Shown here piece after piece: positions 48,704 to 56,277 of a stretch of DNA of 64,000 bases. Where the stretch lies: NCBI GenBank assembly GCA_963989245.1, contig OZ022344.1:7626610-7690609 (forward strand), written 5' to 3'. The notes beneath the pieces are model-generated. The model made no database searches. It saw nothing but the letters and a program-made list of their open reading frames with translations, and was not told where the DNA came from. A program made the position numbers and the translations under genes. The first letter of the stretch is position 1. The number at the start of each line of letters is the position of its first letter. The stretch is from Nansenia antarctica (lineage: Eukaryota > Chordata > Actinopteri > Argentiniformes > Microstomatidae).

Positions 48704-51700
48704 TGTGTCTGTGTCTGTGTCTGTGTGTGTGTGTGTGTGTGTTTCCATCCAGTGAATGCCCGGGAGCAGGTGGACCTGTCCACCCAGGGCTGGGTCATTG
48801 GTGTGATGTGTGCTGTCGCTCTCATCATCCTCATCCTGCTCATAGTCTGCTTCATCAAGAGGAGCCGAGGGGGGAAGTACCCAGGTACCGTAGCTGCTCC
48901 CCTCTCCACTCACCTGTTCCCCTCTCCACTCACCTGTTCCCCTCTCCACTCACCTGCTCCCCTCTCCACTCACCTGTTCCCCTCTCCACTCACCTGTTCC
49001 CCTCTCCACTCACCTGTTCCCCTCTCCACTCACCTGCTCCCCTCTCCACTCACCTGCTCCCCTCTCCACTCACCTGTTCCCCTCTCCACTCACCTGTTCC
49101 CCTCTCCACTCACCTGTTCCCCTCTCCACTCACCTGTTCCCCTCTCCACTCACCTGCTCCCCTCTCCACTCACCTGTTCCCCTCTCCACTCACCTGTTCC
49201 CCTCTCCACTCACCTGTTCCCCTCTCCACTCACCTGTTCCCCTCTCCACTCACCTGTTCCCCTCTCCACTCACCTGCTCCCCTCTACACTCACCTGCTCC
49301 CCTCTCCACTCACCTGTTCCCCTCTCCACTCACCTGCTCCCCTCTCCACTCACCTGCTCCCCTCTCCACTCACCTGTTCCCCTCTCCACTCACCTGTTCC
49401 CCTCTCCACTCACCTGCTCCCCTCTCCACTCACCTGTTCCCCTCTCCACTCACCTGTTCCCCTCTCCACTCACCTGCTCCCCTCTCCACTCACCTGCTCC
49501 CCTCTCCACTCACCTGTTCCCCTCTCCACTCACCTGTTCCCCTCTCCACTCACCTGTTCCCCTCTCCACTCACCTGTTCCCCTCTCCACTCACCTGCTCC
49601 CCTCTCCACTCACCTGTTCCCCTCTCCACTCACCTGTTCCCCTCTCCACTCACCTGTTCCCCTCTCCACTCACCTGCTCCCCTCTCCACTCACCTGTTCC
49701 CCTCTCCACTCACCTGTTCCCCTCTCCACTCACCTGTTCCCCTCTCCACTCACCTGTTCCCCTCTCCACTCACCTGCTCCCCTCTCCACTCACCTGTTCC
49801 CCTCTCCACTCACCTGCTCCCCTCTCCACTCACCTGTTCCCCTCTCCACTCACCTGTTCCCCTCTCCACTCACCTGTTCCCCTCTCCACTCACCTGTTCC
49901 CCTCTCCACTCACCTGTTCCCGTCTCCACTCACCTGTTCCCCTCTCCACTCACCTGTTCCCCTCTCCACTCACCTGTTCCCCTCTCCACTCACCTGTTCC
50001 CCTCTCCACTCACCTGTTCCCCTCTCCACTCACCTGTTCCCCTCTCCACTCACCTGTTCCCCTCTCCACTCACCTGCTCCCCTCTACACTCACCTGTTTA
50101 CAGATGAGGTGTATTGCTTATAATATTATAAAATATGATATTATATATATATTGTACAGTACCAGTCAAAAGTTTGGACACATTTTCCCATGAATGGGAA
50201 AGTGTGTCCAAACTTTTGACTGGTACTGTAGGCTATATATTATATATGTTTGTATATATTATATTCTAAAATATGATATAACATTTTTTTTAAAGCGACA
50301 TTATCCAAAGTGACATTCAGTACATGGTTCATTTCCCCCGCTATGTAAACTATGGAAAATAATTACAGCATTCAGTAATTGTGTTATTGTAAACATGGAC
50401 CCAGATATAGATCCACTCTATTCACTAGTAACATTATTCATGTAGTTGTATTATTACATGTTACTGCTTGTGTTACATGACTGCTTGAGTCACATGACAG
50501 AGTATTTAATTTTCAGTACGGGACAAGAAAGATGTTCCAATGGAGGCTGTGGATGATAAAGACCAGGAGGGGTCATTTGACTATCGGTAAGTATTAACAC
50601 TAGAACAGCTGTGCCTTTTTTACCTACTAAAAGACAATGGTCAAGCTGCTATTTACACACAACGACCACTAGTTGGCCGCTTGTAAATTAGCCCGCTTCC
50701 TACACAGAAAAACAGCAAAATAGCTTTTTTACTAGATTATCCTGAAGTGATTTTGAAAATGTAAGGATACTGGGTGGTAGAACGCACATATCCAGGAAAA
50801 GTCATGAAAGGAGGGTCCTGAAGTTTGATCGAGTGCAAAGATATAACATTTTTCTTTACTCACAGGGGTCAAATGGCTGTTCTAGTGTTAACACATCAAC
50901 AGAGAGAGAATCTGAATGTTATGCCAGTGGAGGAGGCTGAAGTACATAATAATGGATCTCAAATCTTAGTGAAGTGTCTAAACATTATATATAATATATT
51001 CATATATTTAGCTAAATGGAATATATTATAAACATACCAGAGAGTAAGGGTTAGGGTTAGTTGTTGGGGTCAGTGACCTACAGTCATATGGGAATACCAG
51101 TATAATACTATTGCATGGTAATAATACTGAACTGTGAAAAATGCCATCCCATTTCCTAACAGCACTTTACCGTTGTCATGGTTACAAAGTATAATGGTAC
51201 AAGTAACACTCTAAATTTGCTCTATACCTATGTAGTAACATTGTTGTTACTAAATTGCTATTCAACAACTTAGACAGTTAGTTTCCCAAGAAATGACAGT
51301 TGTCACCACATGGGTAGAGAGCAACAATATGAAGTTTTACCTAACATTGTCATTATTCCTGATAACTCCCCTATTCTGTCCATTTTCTGGCAATTTTAAT
51401 TTATTTTTTGTCTCTGAATTTTCATCTTCTTTTTGCATTGGACTACTGAAGGTCACTTGAAAGGTATGAAAGGACTAAACATTGACACCATTCACATCGT
51501 TTCTACAGTATTATTCTGCATGTTTCTTTTCACTTTTATATTATCTTTTGACTTATTACTGATAACCTGATCAACTGTTTCTCTGAGGCAGTATAGAACA
51601 TATTCAGAAAAGTTCTGTGTATTTCTTTCCAGTATCTAGACTTTGCTGAACGATGTTTTAAGTGTTATGATTAAAGAGTCAACATTAGAGTACATTTTAC

Positions 51701-52870
51701 AGCAATGTTTTGCACTGCAGCTCTGACACAAATCTCACGCAGCCTGTTTCAATGTTTCAGGATAGCCCGTGTGTCAACCCTTCCCTATAGCAGACGGTAG
51801 GTAACACTTTTGTGAAAGTATTGTTAGATGTGAGGAAAAATGTTCAGTTATAACAACTATTACAGGTAACCCAAAATGGTCACACGTTGTCATTACATAA
51901 ATGAAGCTGGTGTGCATACACCAAGTGGAATATCGGTCCAGGGCTTTTTGAAAGGCTAGTAGCAGGCCATACAGTGTAGTGTAGTCTCTGATACAGTGTC
52001 ATGCAGAAGTAATGGGACAGTGAAGGATTTTTTCTTCTATTGGCTCTATATTCCAAAAGTTGGGATTAGTTTAGAAATCAAACAATTACTATCAGGTTAA
52101 AGTATATAATGTCAGCTTTTATTTAAGGGTATTTTTGTACAGAAATGACACTTTATATTCATGAATGTATACATAGTCCCTCTATTTCAGGGCACCAACA
52201 ATTGTCATGACAGGGTTTCTGGTTAGTCAGGTGTGTTCTGTCACCTTTGTGCAGGCATAAGAGAGCTGTAATGTCTAGTATTGATTATAAGCTTTGCCTT
52301 TGCGTCTGCTATTGATGTCTGTCAACATGAGGACCAAAGAGGTGTCAGTGAAAGTAAACGAAGCCATTAGTAGGCTGGAAAAAGATTTTTTAAAAAGCCG
52401 CCAGCCATTTAGTAGCAGCATAGCCTCTGAGATATATTTCCCCTTGGTGGTCCTCTGTGGCTCAGTCGGTGGAACATGAAGCTAACAATTCTTATGTTGG
52501 GGGTTCGATTCCCGCTGTGACCAAATATACAGGAAAAACATACACTCACTGCAATGTAAGTCGCTTCGGACAAAACCGTCAGCTAAATGGAATATATGAT
52601 ATTATCATTTGTTCCAGGGAGGATGAGAGCAAGCACGTCCAGAGAGGCCAGGCGGCGGTAGAGACCATGATGAAGCGGCCGGCGGACAGTGACGACGACG
52701 GGAGCCTGCTGGACTACGGCGAGGGAGGGGAGATCCAGTTCAACGAGGACGGCTCTTTCATTGGCCAGTACGACGGCACCAGGAGGGACAAGGACGAGAG
52801 GGACGAGTACAGCCACAGTGAGAGTATGGAGGCCCACTCCCCTATGAGCCCCATCTACTCCTTCGCATAA
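29622..52870 (+). CDS. nfasc: Neurofascin, L1-family cell-adhesion molecule, 24 core exons plus microexons
   Basis: An axonal and glial adhesion protein that organises nodes of Ranvier and the axon initial segment. Exons: 29622-29697, 29812-29917, 30411-30601, 31298-31420, 31852-32070, 37903-38014, 38973-39160, 39530-39661, 40343-40486, 40883-40994, 41299-41462, 42218-42365, 42735-42859, 43353-43454, 44101-44298, 44709-44779, 45768-45990, 46172-46287, 46738-46948, 47490-47612, 48086-48259, 48753-48884, 50517-50586 and 52618-52870: 1170 aa, GT/AG and in phase throughout. After a signal peptide, exon pairs encode six Ig then four FNIII domains; the membrane segment is at about 1033-1054. The tail has RSRGGKYPVRDKKDVP, GSFDY, ankyrin motif FIGQY (1134-1138) and ends SPMSPIYSFA. 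These tail motifs, MRRRSGTL in Ig1 and ECIAGGVPTP in Ig3 fit neurofascin better than NrCAM. Fish have two copies; a/b is not assigned. The 5' border of exon 5 (extra residues before VSMGVNGDLYFSN) is the least certain. Confidence 0.92.
30165..30345 (+). repeat. SINE family B in neurofascin intron 2
   Basis: cattatgactgccaatggcc ... gataaaggcgtctgctaaat, ending about 65 bp before exon 3. Confidence 0.8.
30918..31200. repeat. (GATA)n followed by a dispersed repeat
   Basis: agatagat/ggatggat tandem at 30918-30982, then a repeat sharing ggtaagatttaacatcc and cagcctgactctgatcaccc with 9600-9690. Confidence 0.75.
32107..32297. repeat. (CA)n microsatellite
   Basis: CA repeats with CG and GA interruptions at the 5' end of neurofascin intron 5. 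Confidence 0.95.
32346..34572. mobile_element. Tc1/mariner-like element interrupted by an L2-like LINE
   Basis: The left end cagtgtcctgtgtaagtaat is matched by the inverted right end attacttacacagggctg, with TA on both sides (32344-32345 and 34573-34574). The left interior 32346-32560 and right interior 34098-34572 are separated by the LINE. A sister copy starts at 51994. No intact transposase frame is seen. Confidence 0.85.
32562..34097 (+). mobile_element. L2-like LINE, 5'-truncated, reverse transcriptase with (ATTC)n tail
   Basis: An open reading frame to 33623 encodes the reverse transcriptase core: QFAYRAHRSTEDAI, a catalytic block LLFVDFSSAFNTI, TGSPQGCVLSPILSNLYTYD and the active-site KFADDTTVEG, then FLGVHIQDDLSW and a conserved thumb. 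The 3' UTR is followed by caatgacaataaag and seven or more ATTC units. It lacks the 5' part (endonuclease, N-terminal reverse transcriptase). The frame is intact to its stop, so the insertion is fairly young. It sits in sense orientation in neurofascin intron 5. Confidence 0.9.
35026..35994. mobile_element. Second Tc1-like element, also interrupted by an L2-like fragment
   Basis: The left end cagtgtcctccacaattatt (35026) and inverted right end aatacttgttgagggcactg (35994) are bordered by TA at 35024-35025 and 35995-35996. The ends belong to a different Tc1 family from the element at 32346. The interior is replaced at about 35207-35890 by an antisense LINE fragment. Confidence 0.85.
35207..35890 (-). 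mobile_element. L2-like LINE fragment (antisense)
   Basis: Minus-strand translation gives a decayed D-R-V-N-S-I-K-F-L-G-V-H-L-T-N-D-L-T-W and then R-T-A-E-K-I-S-G with D-P-S-H-P. Both blocks match the element at 32562 (FLGVHIQDDLSW, KITGAPLPS, DPSHPGY). Frameshifts and stops are present, so it is older. Confidence 0.85.
36188..37735 (-). mobile_element. Rex-like LINE, 3' part, with (GGCAA)n tail and embedded minisatellite
   Basis: Minus-strand frame 37510-37001 (169 aa) encodes the conserved C-terminal reverse transcriptase region: SRRLDYCNGLLTGLSKG, QNAAARVLT, ILRSLHWLPV, LRSAETNQLIIPR and WNKLPEEIK. The tail at the plus-strand left side is (ggcaa)4 then gtttatttgtatagcacatt. A minisatellite with duplicated flanks sits inside its 3' UTR at about 36296-37010. 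Confidence 0.9.
36400..36885. repeat. 10-bp minisatellite (catccctcta / catccctcca)n
   Basis: About 49 units differing mainly at one C/T position. It is flanked by two near-identical copies (about 105 bp) of the host LINE sequence, at 36296-36399 and 36897-37010 (tacaatgaataaaagcaaat to gtttgtgtttaatcata). Confidence 0.95.
38485..38600. repeat. Dispersed DNA-transposon repeat (aaaaaagggtcccaag type)
   Basis: tcttagaaaaaagggtccca ... ggagaaccctttgaagaaca resembles a repeat common in salmonid and related genomes. It lies in neurofascin intron 6, near an L2-type tail at about 38050-38135 ending in (ATT)n. Confidence 0.5.
40544..40810. mobile_element. Palindromic MITE, family shared with 53648
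   Basis: Inverted arms: aagtcggcaaccaat...gacacaaactcgctagt at the left, with attagcgagtgtgtcattga at the right and a central ggtgagtaatccccactgct. The sister copy at 53648-53930 is a more complete palindrome. It lies in neurofascin intron 9. Confidence 0.7.
41131..41290. repeat. (TG)n microsatellite abutting neurofascin exon 11
   Basis: TG with CG and TA interruptions. It ends at gtgtgtgtct, leaving only ggacag before exon 11 (acceptor 41298). Confidence 0.95.
41997..42160. mobile_element. MITE with gggtattccatcaatgtc ends (second copy)
   Basis: Inverted ends ggggggtattccatcaatgt and acgttgatttaatacccccc, with internal taaatcccgcgggacttatc. It is the same family as 18521-18702. Confidence 0.75.
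42878..43352. repeat. Tandem duplication of a (CA)n-plus-acceptor module
   Basis: The first (CA)n, about 42878-43008, is followed by agtctcttccatcggacatg ... catcaatcgacttctgttcc. A second (CA)n, 43157-43227, is followed by the same sequence, which this time ends in the real acceptor tcctcccag before exon 14. The two modules differ by small indels. Confidence 0.9.
45484..45741 (+). repeat. SINE family A, 26 bp before neurofascin exon 17
   Basis: A near full-length copy ending in gcgctatatataagtgcagt and ccatttaccatttaatg. Exon 17 begins at 45768, so the acceptor region lies directly beside the SINE tail. Confidence 0.85.
46440..46710 (+). mobile_element. (ATT)n and short LINE 3' tails
   Basis: (ATT)n at 46459-46526 is followed by ttattgccaagtatattcgc and cacatacaggaaattgactt, then the tail gtacttgtactctgacaatg and acaataaagttgagtc. 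Similar pieces occur at about 41010-41098 and 43845-43935. It lies in neurofascin intron 18. Confidence 0.55.
47268..47487. repeat. (CTGT)n/(CCTG)n tetranucleotide array forming an acceptor tract
   Basis: Tetranucleotide variants (ctgt, ttgc, cctg, cccg, ccgt) run directly into the acceptor ccgtccgtccgtag of neurofascin exon 20 (47489/47490). Confidence 0.95.
48357..48742. repeat. (TG)n/(TGTC)n array abutting the neurofascin membrane-segment exon
   Basis: About 385 bp of TG/TC/TA variants fills nearly all of the 493-bp intron 21. Only tttccatccag separates it from exon 22 (48753). Confidence 0.95.
48896..50100. repeat. 20-bp minisatellite, about 60 units, in neurofascin intron 22
   Basis: Unit cctctccactcacctgttcc, with a C/T variant (ctgttcc or ctgctcc) and rare changes (ctctacact at 49281 and 50081, cgtctcc at 49921). 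It starts 12 bp after the donor of exon 22. The plus strand contains no stop in the frame of exon 22 through the whole array. The complementary strand of each unit carries caggtgagtg, a consensus 5' splice site. Confidence 0.98.
50157..50228. mobile_element. Minimal Tc1-type MITE (two terminal repeats only)
   Basis: A 72-bp near-perfect palindrome: cagtaccagtcaaaagtttg at the left and caaacttttgactggtactg at the right, with TA target duplications at 50155-50156 and 50229-50230. These ends are those of a widespread fish Tc1 family. Confidence 0.95.
51452..51463 (+). CDS. nfasc: Neurofascin 12-nt RSLE microexon
   Basis: A 12-nt exon (gtcacttgaaag) lies between an AG preceded by a T-rich tract and a gtatga donor. 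Inserted in phase 2 after exon 23 it turns ...GSFDYR into ...GSFDYRSLER, creating Y-R-S-L-E. This tetrapeptide insert is the neuron-specific cytoplasmic microexon of L1-family proteins; YRSL is a YxxPhi AP-2 endocytosis signal. Position, phase and peptide all match. Confidence 0.85.
51761..51796 (+). CDS. nfasc: Putative 36-nt cassette exon of neurofascin
   Basis: It lies between a good acceptor (gtttcaatgtttcag) and donor (gacg/gtaggt), is 36 nt long, phase 2 at both ends and open in the neurofascin frame. It would add IARVSTLPYSR plus a shared Arg after the RSLE insert. I do not know such an exon in mammalian neurofascin. Transcript evidence is needed. Confidence 0.4.
51994..52445 (+). mobile_element. 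Tc1-like element, left end and decayed interior
   Basis: The left end cagtgtcatgcagaagtaat, preceded by TA, matches the element at 32346. The interior includes agtccctctatttcagggca and a short decayed frame (T-K-E-V-S-V-K-V-N-E-A-I). The right end is missing. It lies in neurofascin intron 23. Confidence 0.75.
52450..52600 (+). repeat. SINE family D, 17 bp before the last neurofascin exon
   Basis: A tRNA-like head (ctctgtggctcagtcggtgg ... gggttcgattcccgctgtga) and the tail atgtaagtcgcttcggacaa. Exon 26 begins at 52618, so the acceptor region follows immediately on the SINE tail. Confidence 0.85.
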
Positions 52871-53101
52871 CCTGCCTCTACAACAACAACAACAACAACA
52901 ACAACTCAGCAGCTCTTACGAACCTATTGCACTGGCTGTGCCCTGTCTGTGTCCCCTGTGAATGCCATCTGCACACCAGTTCAGTAAAACACCCTCCACA
53001 ACAACTCTACTGTAGCCCAGCAGCCCCCCCCCCCCTCCTCTGAACTATCATGTAACTGATCAGATGGGCATACTCTGAATCCCCTGTGAATGCCATCTAC
53101 A
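52871..53101 (+). other. nfasc: Start of neurofascin 3' UTR
   Basis: Follows the TAA stop (52868-52870), with a short (caacaa)n run. The 3' UTR end is uncertain; candidate AATAAA signals occur as far as about 55310 and 55556, and transposons occupy 53102-54382. Confidence 0.5.
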
Positions 53102-53256
53102 CCACCTGGTGGAGGCTGGTGGAAGTAGAAATTGGAGGACGGTGCTCACTGTAAACGCATGGAATTGTACGTGTTTGATACCGTTCCTGATTTCGTTCCA
53201 TGAATTACCCAACGAGCCTGTTCTCCGATTTCTACCTCCACCTGCCTCCACTGACA
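53102..53256. mobile_element. hAT-like MITE (second copy)
   Basis: ggtggaggctggtggaagta ... tctacctccacctgcctcca, related to 831-954 but more diverged. It lies in the probable neurofascin 3' UTR. Confidence 0.7.
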
Positions 53257-53647
53257 CTTAAAAACCTTCCACAACAGCTAGGGATCAGGAATGACTATAT
53301 TGGTGCAGTATTCAACCAGTACCCCCTATGAACTACTGAATACCACTAACCTCTAAGGACACTCTACTCTATGTGCTTCCAAGCCAACCAAAGGTCTTCT
53401 CTTCAATCCGGGCACGTAAGCTGTTGAAGCCTTCAGTAACGTTTGCTGGTGTTCTTCTTCTGGGTTCTGGCATGCATTGACATTGGGGTGGCAAATGCAA
53501 CACAGCAGCAATTGAACCAGAAGATGAGAGAGCAAAAACATGGCAAAAACACGGCAGCATGTACATGGCATGTTATGTCTGTAGTGTCTGTGATCTGTTT
53601 ATGTATGTGCGTTCATATGTGACAGCAGCTGGTGAAAAGGGGGAAAG

Positions 53648-53930
53648 TCGGCAACCAACCAGACTTTAATTCGGAAATATGTAAATAAATGTCAATGTTG
53701 AAAATCAATGACACACTCGCTAAGTCAAGCCAAAATATTGCAATGCAATGGATTCTGTGGGTAATCCCCACTACTACCTAGTTAGTGTAGAGTAGTGGGG
53801 ATTACTCACTGAATCCATTGCATTGCAATATTTTGGCTTGACTAGCGAGTGTGTCATTGATCTTCAACGTTGAAATGTATTTACATATTTCAGAATAAAA
53901 GTCTGAACATTTTGATGGTTGCCAACTTGG
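53648..53930. mobile_element. 283-bp palindromic MITE
   Basis: Left arm: gtcggcaaccaaccagact, gacacactcgctaagtcaag, ttgcaatgcaatggattc, taatccccactac. The right arm mirrors it (gtagtggggattactcactg ... gactagcgagtgtgtcattg ... ggttgccaac). It is related to 40544-40810. Confidence 0.9.
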
Positions 53931-53931
53931 A

Positions 53932-54382
53932 ATGGAATGGAATGGAATGGAATGGACTTTATTTGTCATTGCTACAGTACAGGTACCAAACAACGAAATT
54001 TAGGAGGGGTGGCTCCCCTGGTGTTAGGAAAGGGAAAAAAACAACACATTTTAGAAAAAAGCATAAAAGCATAAAATCACAGGAAGGTAAGGAGCTGGTT
54101 TACATCAATAAAGGCTATGTACACAATCCACTGTACTATACTGCACAGATAGTCAACTAGGGTTGTCATATTGCACATTTTTTCACATTATTTTAAAGTG
54201 TCACAGTTTGCAGGCTTGAAAATGTACATGTTTGTGCCTCAGCACTAGCTGCCATACAATCCGTCCTGACTGTCCTGGGCCCAGAACTTAGGCCTTTGCT
54301 GTGTTCAGGGCCTTGACGGCCCTGTGGTAGAAGCAGTCCTTCAGTCTGTTTGTCTTAGCGGCATTGTTCCCGCTTTCACCAG
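53932..54382 (-). mobile_element. L2-like LINE 3' end with (GGAAT)n tail
   Basis: ggaatggaatggaatgg then gactttatttgtcattgcta and gtggctcccctggtgttagg. It continues into the complement of the coding end (gttcagggccttgacggccc, agcagtccttcagtctgttt), matching the C-terminal region of the element at 32562 in antisense. Confidence 0.85.
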
Positions 54383-54399
54383 CTGCTGTCACATACGTG

Positions 54400-56090
54400 T
54401 ACTATTTGTACTAACGGAGAGAGGTGTTGTCTGCGCATCAACCAGAGAGAAAGAAGTTGATGGCACAGCTAGTTTATCATGTTGATAAAAGCATTGACAT
54501 TGTTAAAGGGCCGTTTCAAGTTTCAAATTGTGCCTTTTGGCAGATGCCTCTCAATAATATGACGGTAGAAGAAAATAGTAGAAAATAGACCTATACTGGA
54601 GAAAACTGTTTCATTCATTTTACTCTCAAACTCAGCGGTTTAACATGGATACAACTGCAGGGGACATTTTATGTTTCAAATTGTTCCTTTCGGCAGATGC
54701 CTTTGAATAATATGATGAGTAAAATGGTAGAAAATAGACCTACTGGAGTTTCATTCTACTTAAAGTACTCCATTTTACTCTCAAAGTGGTTTAACCTAGA
54801 TACAACTGCAAGGAGTCTGTTCTCTCTCCCTGGTGGCAGTAGAACCTCCTAGAACCACCTTGAGCTCTTGTCTGCCCCCACCAATCAATGTCTCTGTCAC
54901 CATCTACTGTACCATGTTAACTTCTGCACACATTTTTATATGAGGAGTTTGTATTATAGTTATGTAAGGATCTTCGTGAGTTGTAAATGCTACTGTATGC
55001 TCAAGTTCAAGGTTAATGTCTGTACACTAGAACTGACAACAGAAAATAATTTCTGCCCATTAGCGAGCACTACAGTATAACTACAGTATAACTCCAATGC
55101 GTAGCTTTTCAGGACATAACGACATGATGCAAATGAAGCAGTTATAATTTATAAAGCATTATTTTCTTTGAGTTTACTATATGGAATCACAAATCATCTA
55201 TGTTTTTTCTTTGTGTTATAATTTCCTCCATGTCCATGTTATTTTGACATTAATAACTGTCGCCAATGCGCTCTGTTATCTCGGCCACCTAATGAAAATA
55301 CAAAAGGATAAATAAACTGTTCTAATGTGTTATTTTATAGGATTATCTAGCATACAGTATGATATCGACCATATCTAAGAGTCGAATTAGTCACTTTTAA
55401 TCGATTGCACAGCACAACAAATATAATTATCGGTATTATTATGATAAGTACAATTGATTGAATTAATTTCATGCCTCATTTGTCTCCCAACTCTGAAATA
55501 TAATGAGAGGAAATGCTGGAGGAGACCATCATCAGTTTATATCATATGTAAATAAAGTTGAAAGTACAGCACGGCAAGGCAGTGGTATCATCGTGTTCCC
55601 AGCGGTAGGATAATGGAGGATAATAAAACTCGCAGGGACTATTGATCAGGTTGCGTTATCAGCCTAATGCTGTGTGTTAGAATAACGTCTAGTTACTGTT
55701 CTCTGTGCAGTCCTCATGAGGGTCAGAGGTCAGGTTGGAAGCTGACAAAGGCCATAAAGGAGCCATGAAGACTGGCACCGGTTGCCACGGAGATCTCACT
55801 GTAACACATTTGACCCTAACCCCCCTAACCCCCTGTCCTGACACGTCTAACCTTTATGTAACCGTTTATTGTGCAGTTAGTTCACAGTAATGTACAGTAT
55901 GTCATTATATCTCAAGCATATTGTGAGGTGAATAAAGCTGTTTTTTTTTTTTTTTTTGATTGAATGAATTGAAAGAATTGGTGTGTTTTCGTTTGGCTTG
56001 TTCGGGAACGAGAACGAAGCCAAAGGAGTTGGTTGAAGCAGAGACAGACTGACTTCCGGAATCAACCGGAGGGAACGGTTGGTTGACTCG
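54400..56090. other. Gene-free stretch downstream of neurofascin
   Basis: I see no supportable exon here. It is AT-rich with a local direct repetition: tttcaaattgtgccttttgg at about 54521 and tttcaaattgttcctttcgg at about 54674, each followed by cagatgcct...aataatatga. It may include distal neurofascin 3' UTR. Confidence 0.4.
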
Positions 56091-56092
56091 TA

Positions 56093-56277
56093 GGGCTTTC
56101 ACACCGGCAGTTCCGAACGCCGGTTCGCGTTCGCGTGTCGAAACCTCCGAACGTTGGCGCTGTCTGGCGAACGAGCCCGCGTTCATACCAGTGTATCATT
56201 TGCCAGACAGCGCCAACGTTCGGAGGTTTCGGCACGCGAACGCGAACCGGCGTTCGGAACTGCCGGTGTGTAAGCCC
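56093..56277. mobile_element. 185-bp GC-rich palindromic MITE
   Basis: Arms gggctttcacaccggcagtt and aactgccggtgtgtaagccc continue inward through cgaacgccggttcgcg and ggtttcg to a short loop. TA dinucleotides flank it (56091-56092, 56278-56279). It is much more GC- and CpG-rich than its surroundings. Confidence 0.9.

Noticed and set aside
48115..50193. 692-codon plus-strand frame over the 20-bp minisatellite
   Set aside because: It mixes neurofascin exon 21, a TG array and minisatellite; conserved splice sites show that these are intronic. It is kept only as an intron-retention idea.
29622..52870. Calling the L1-family gene NrCAM on the basis of the PNPLA8 neighbour
   Set aside because: Domain and tail sequence (RSRGGKYPVRDKKDVP, GSFDY, ending IYSFA, FN3 YFWRDSS...LFPFSNY) resemble neurofascin more than NrCAM as I recall them; only the gene order favours NrCAM.
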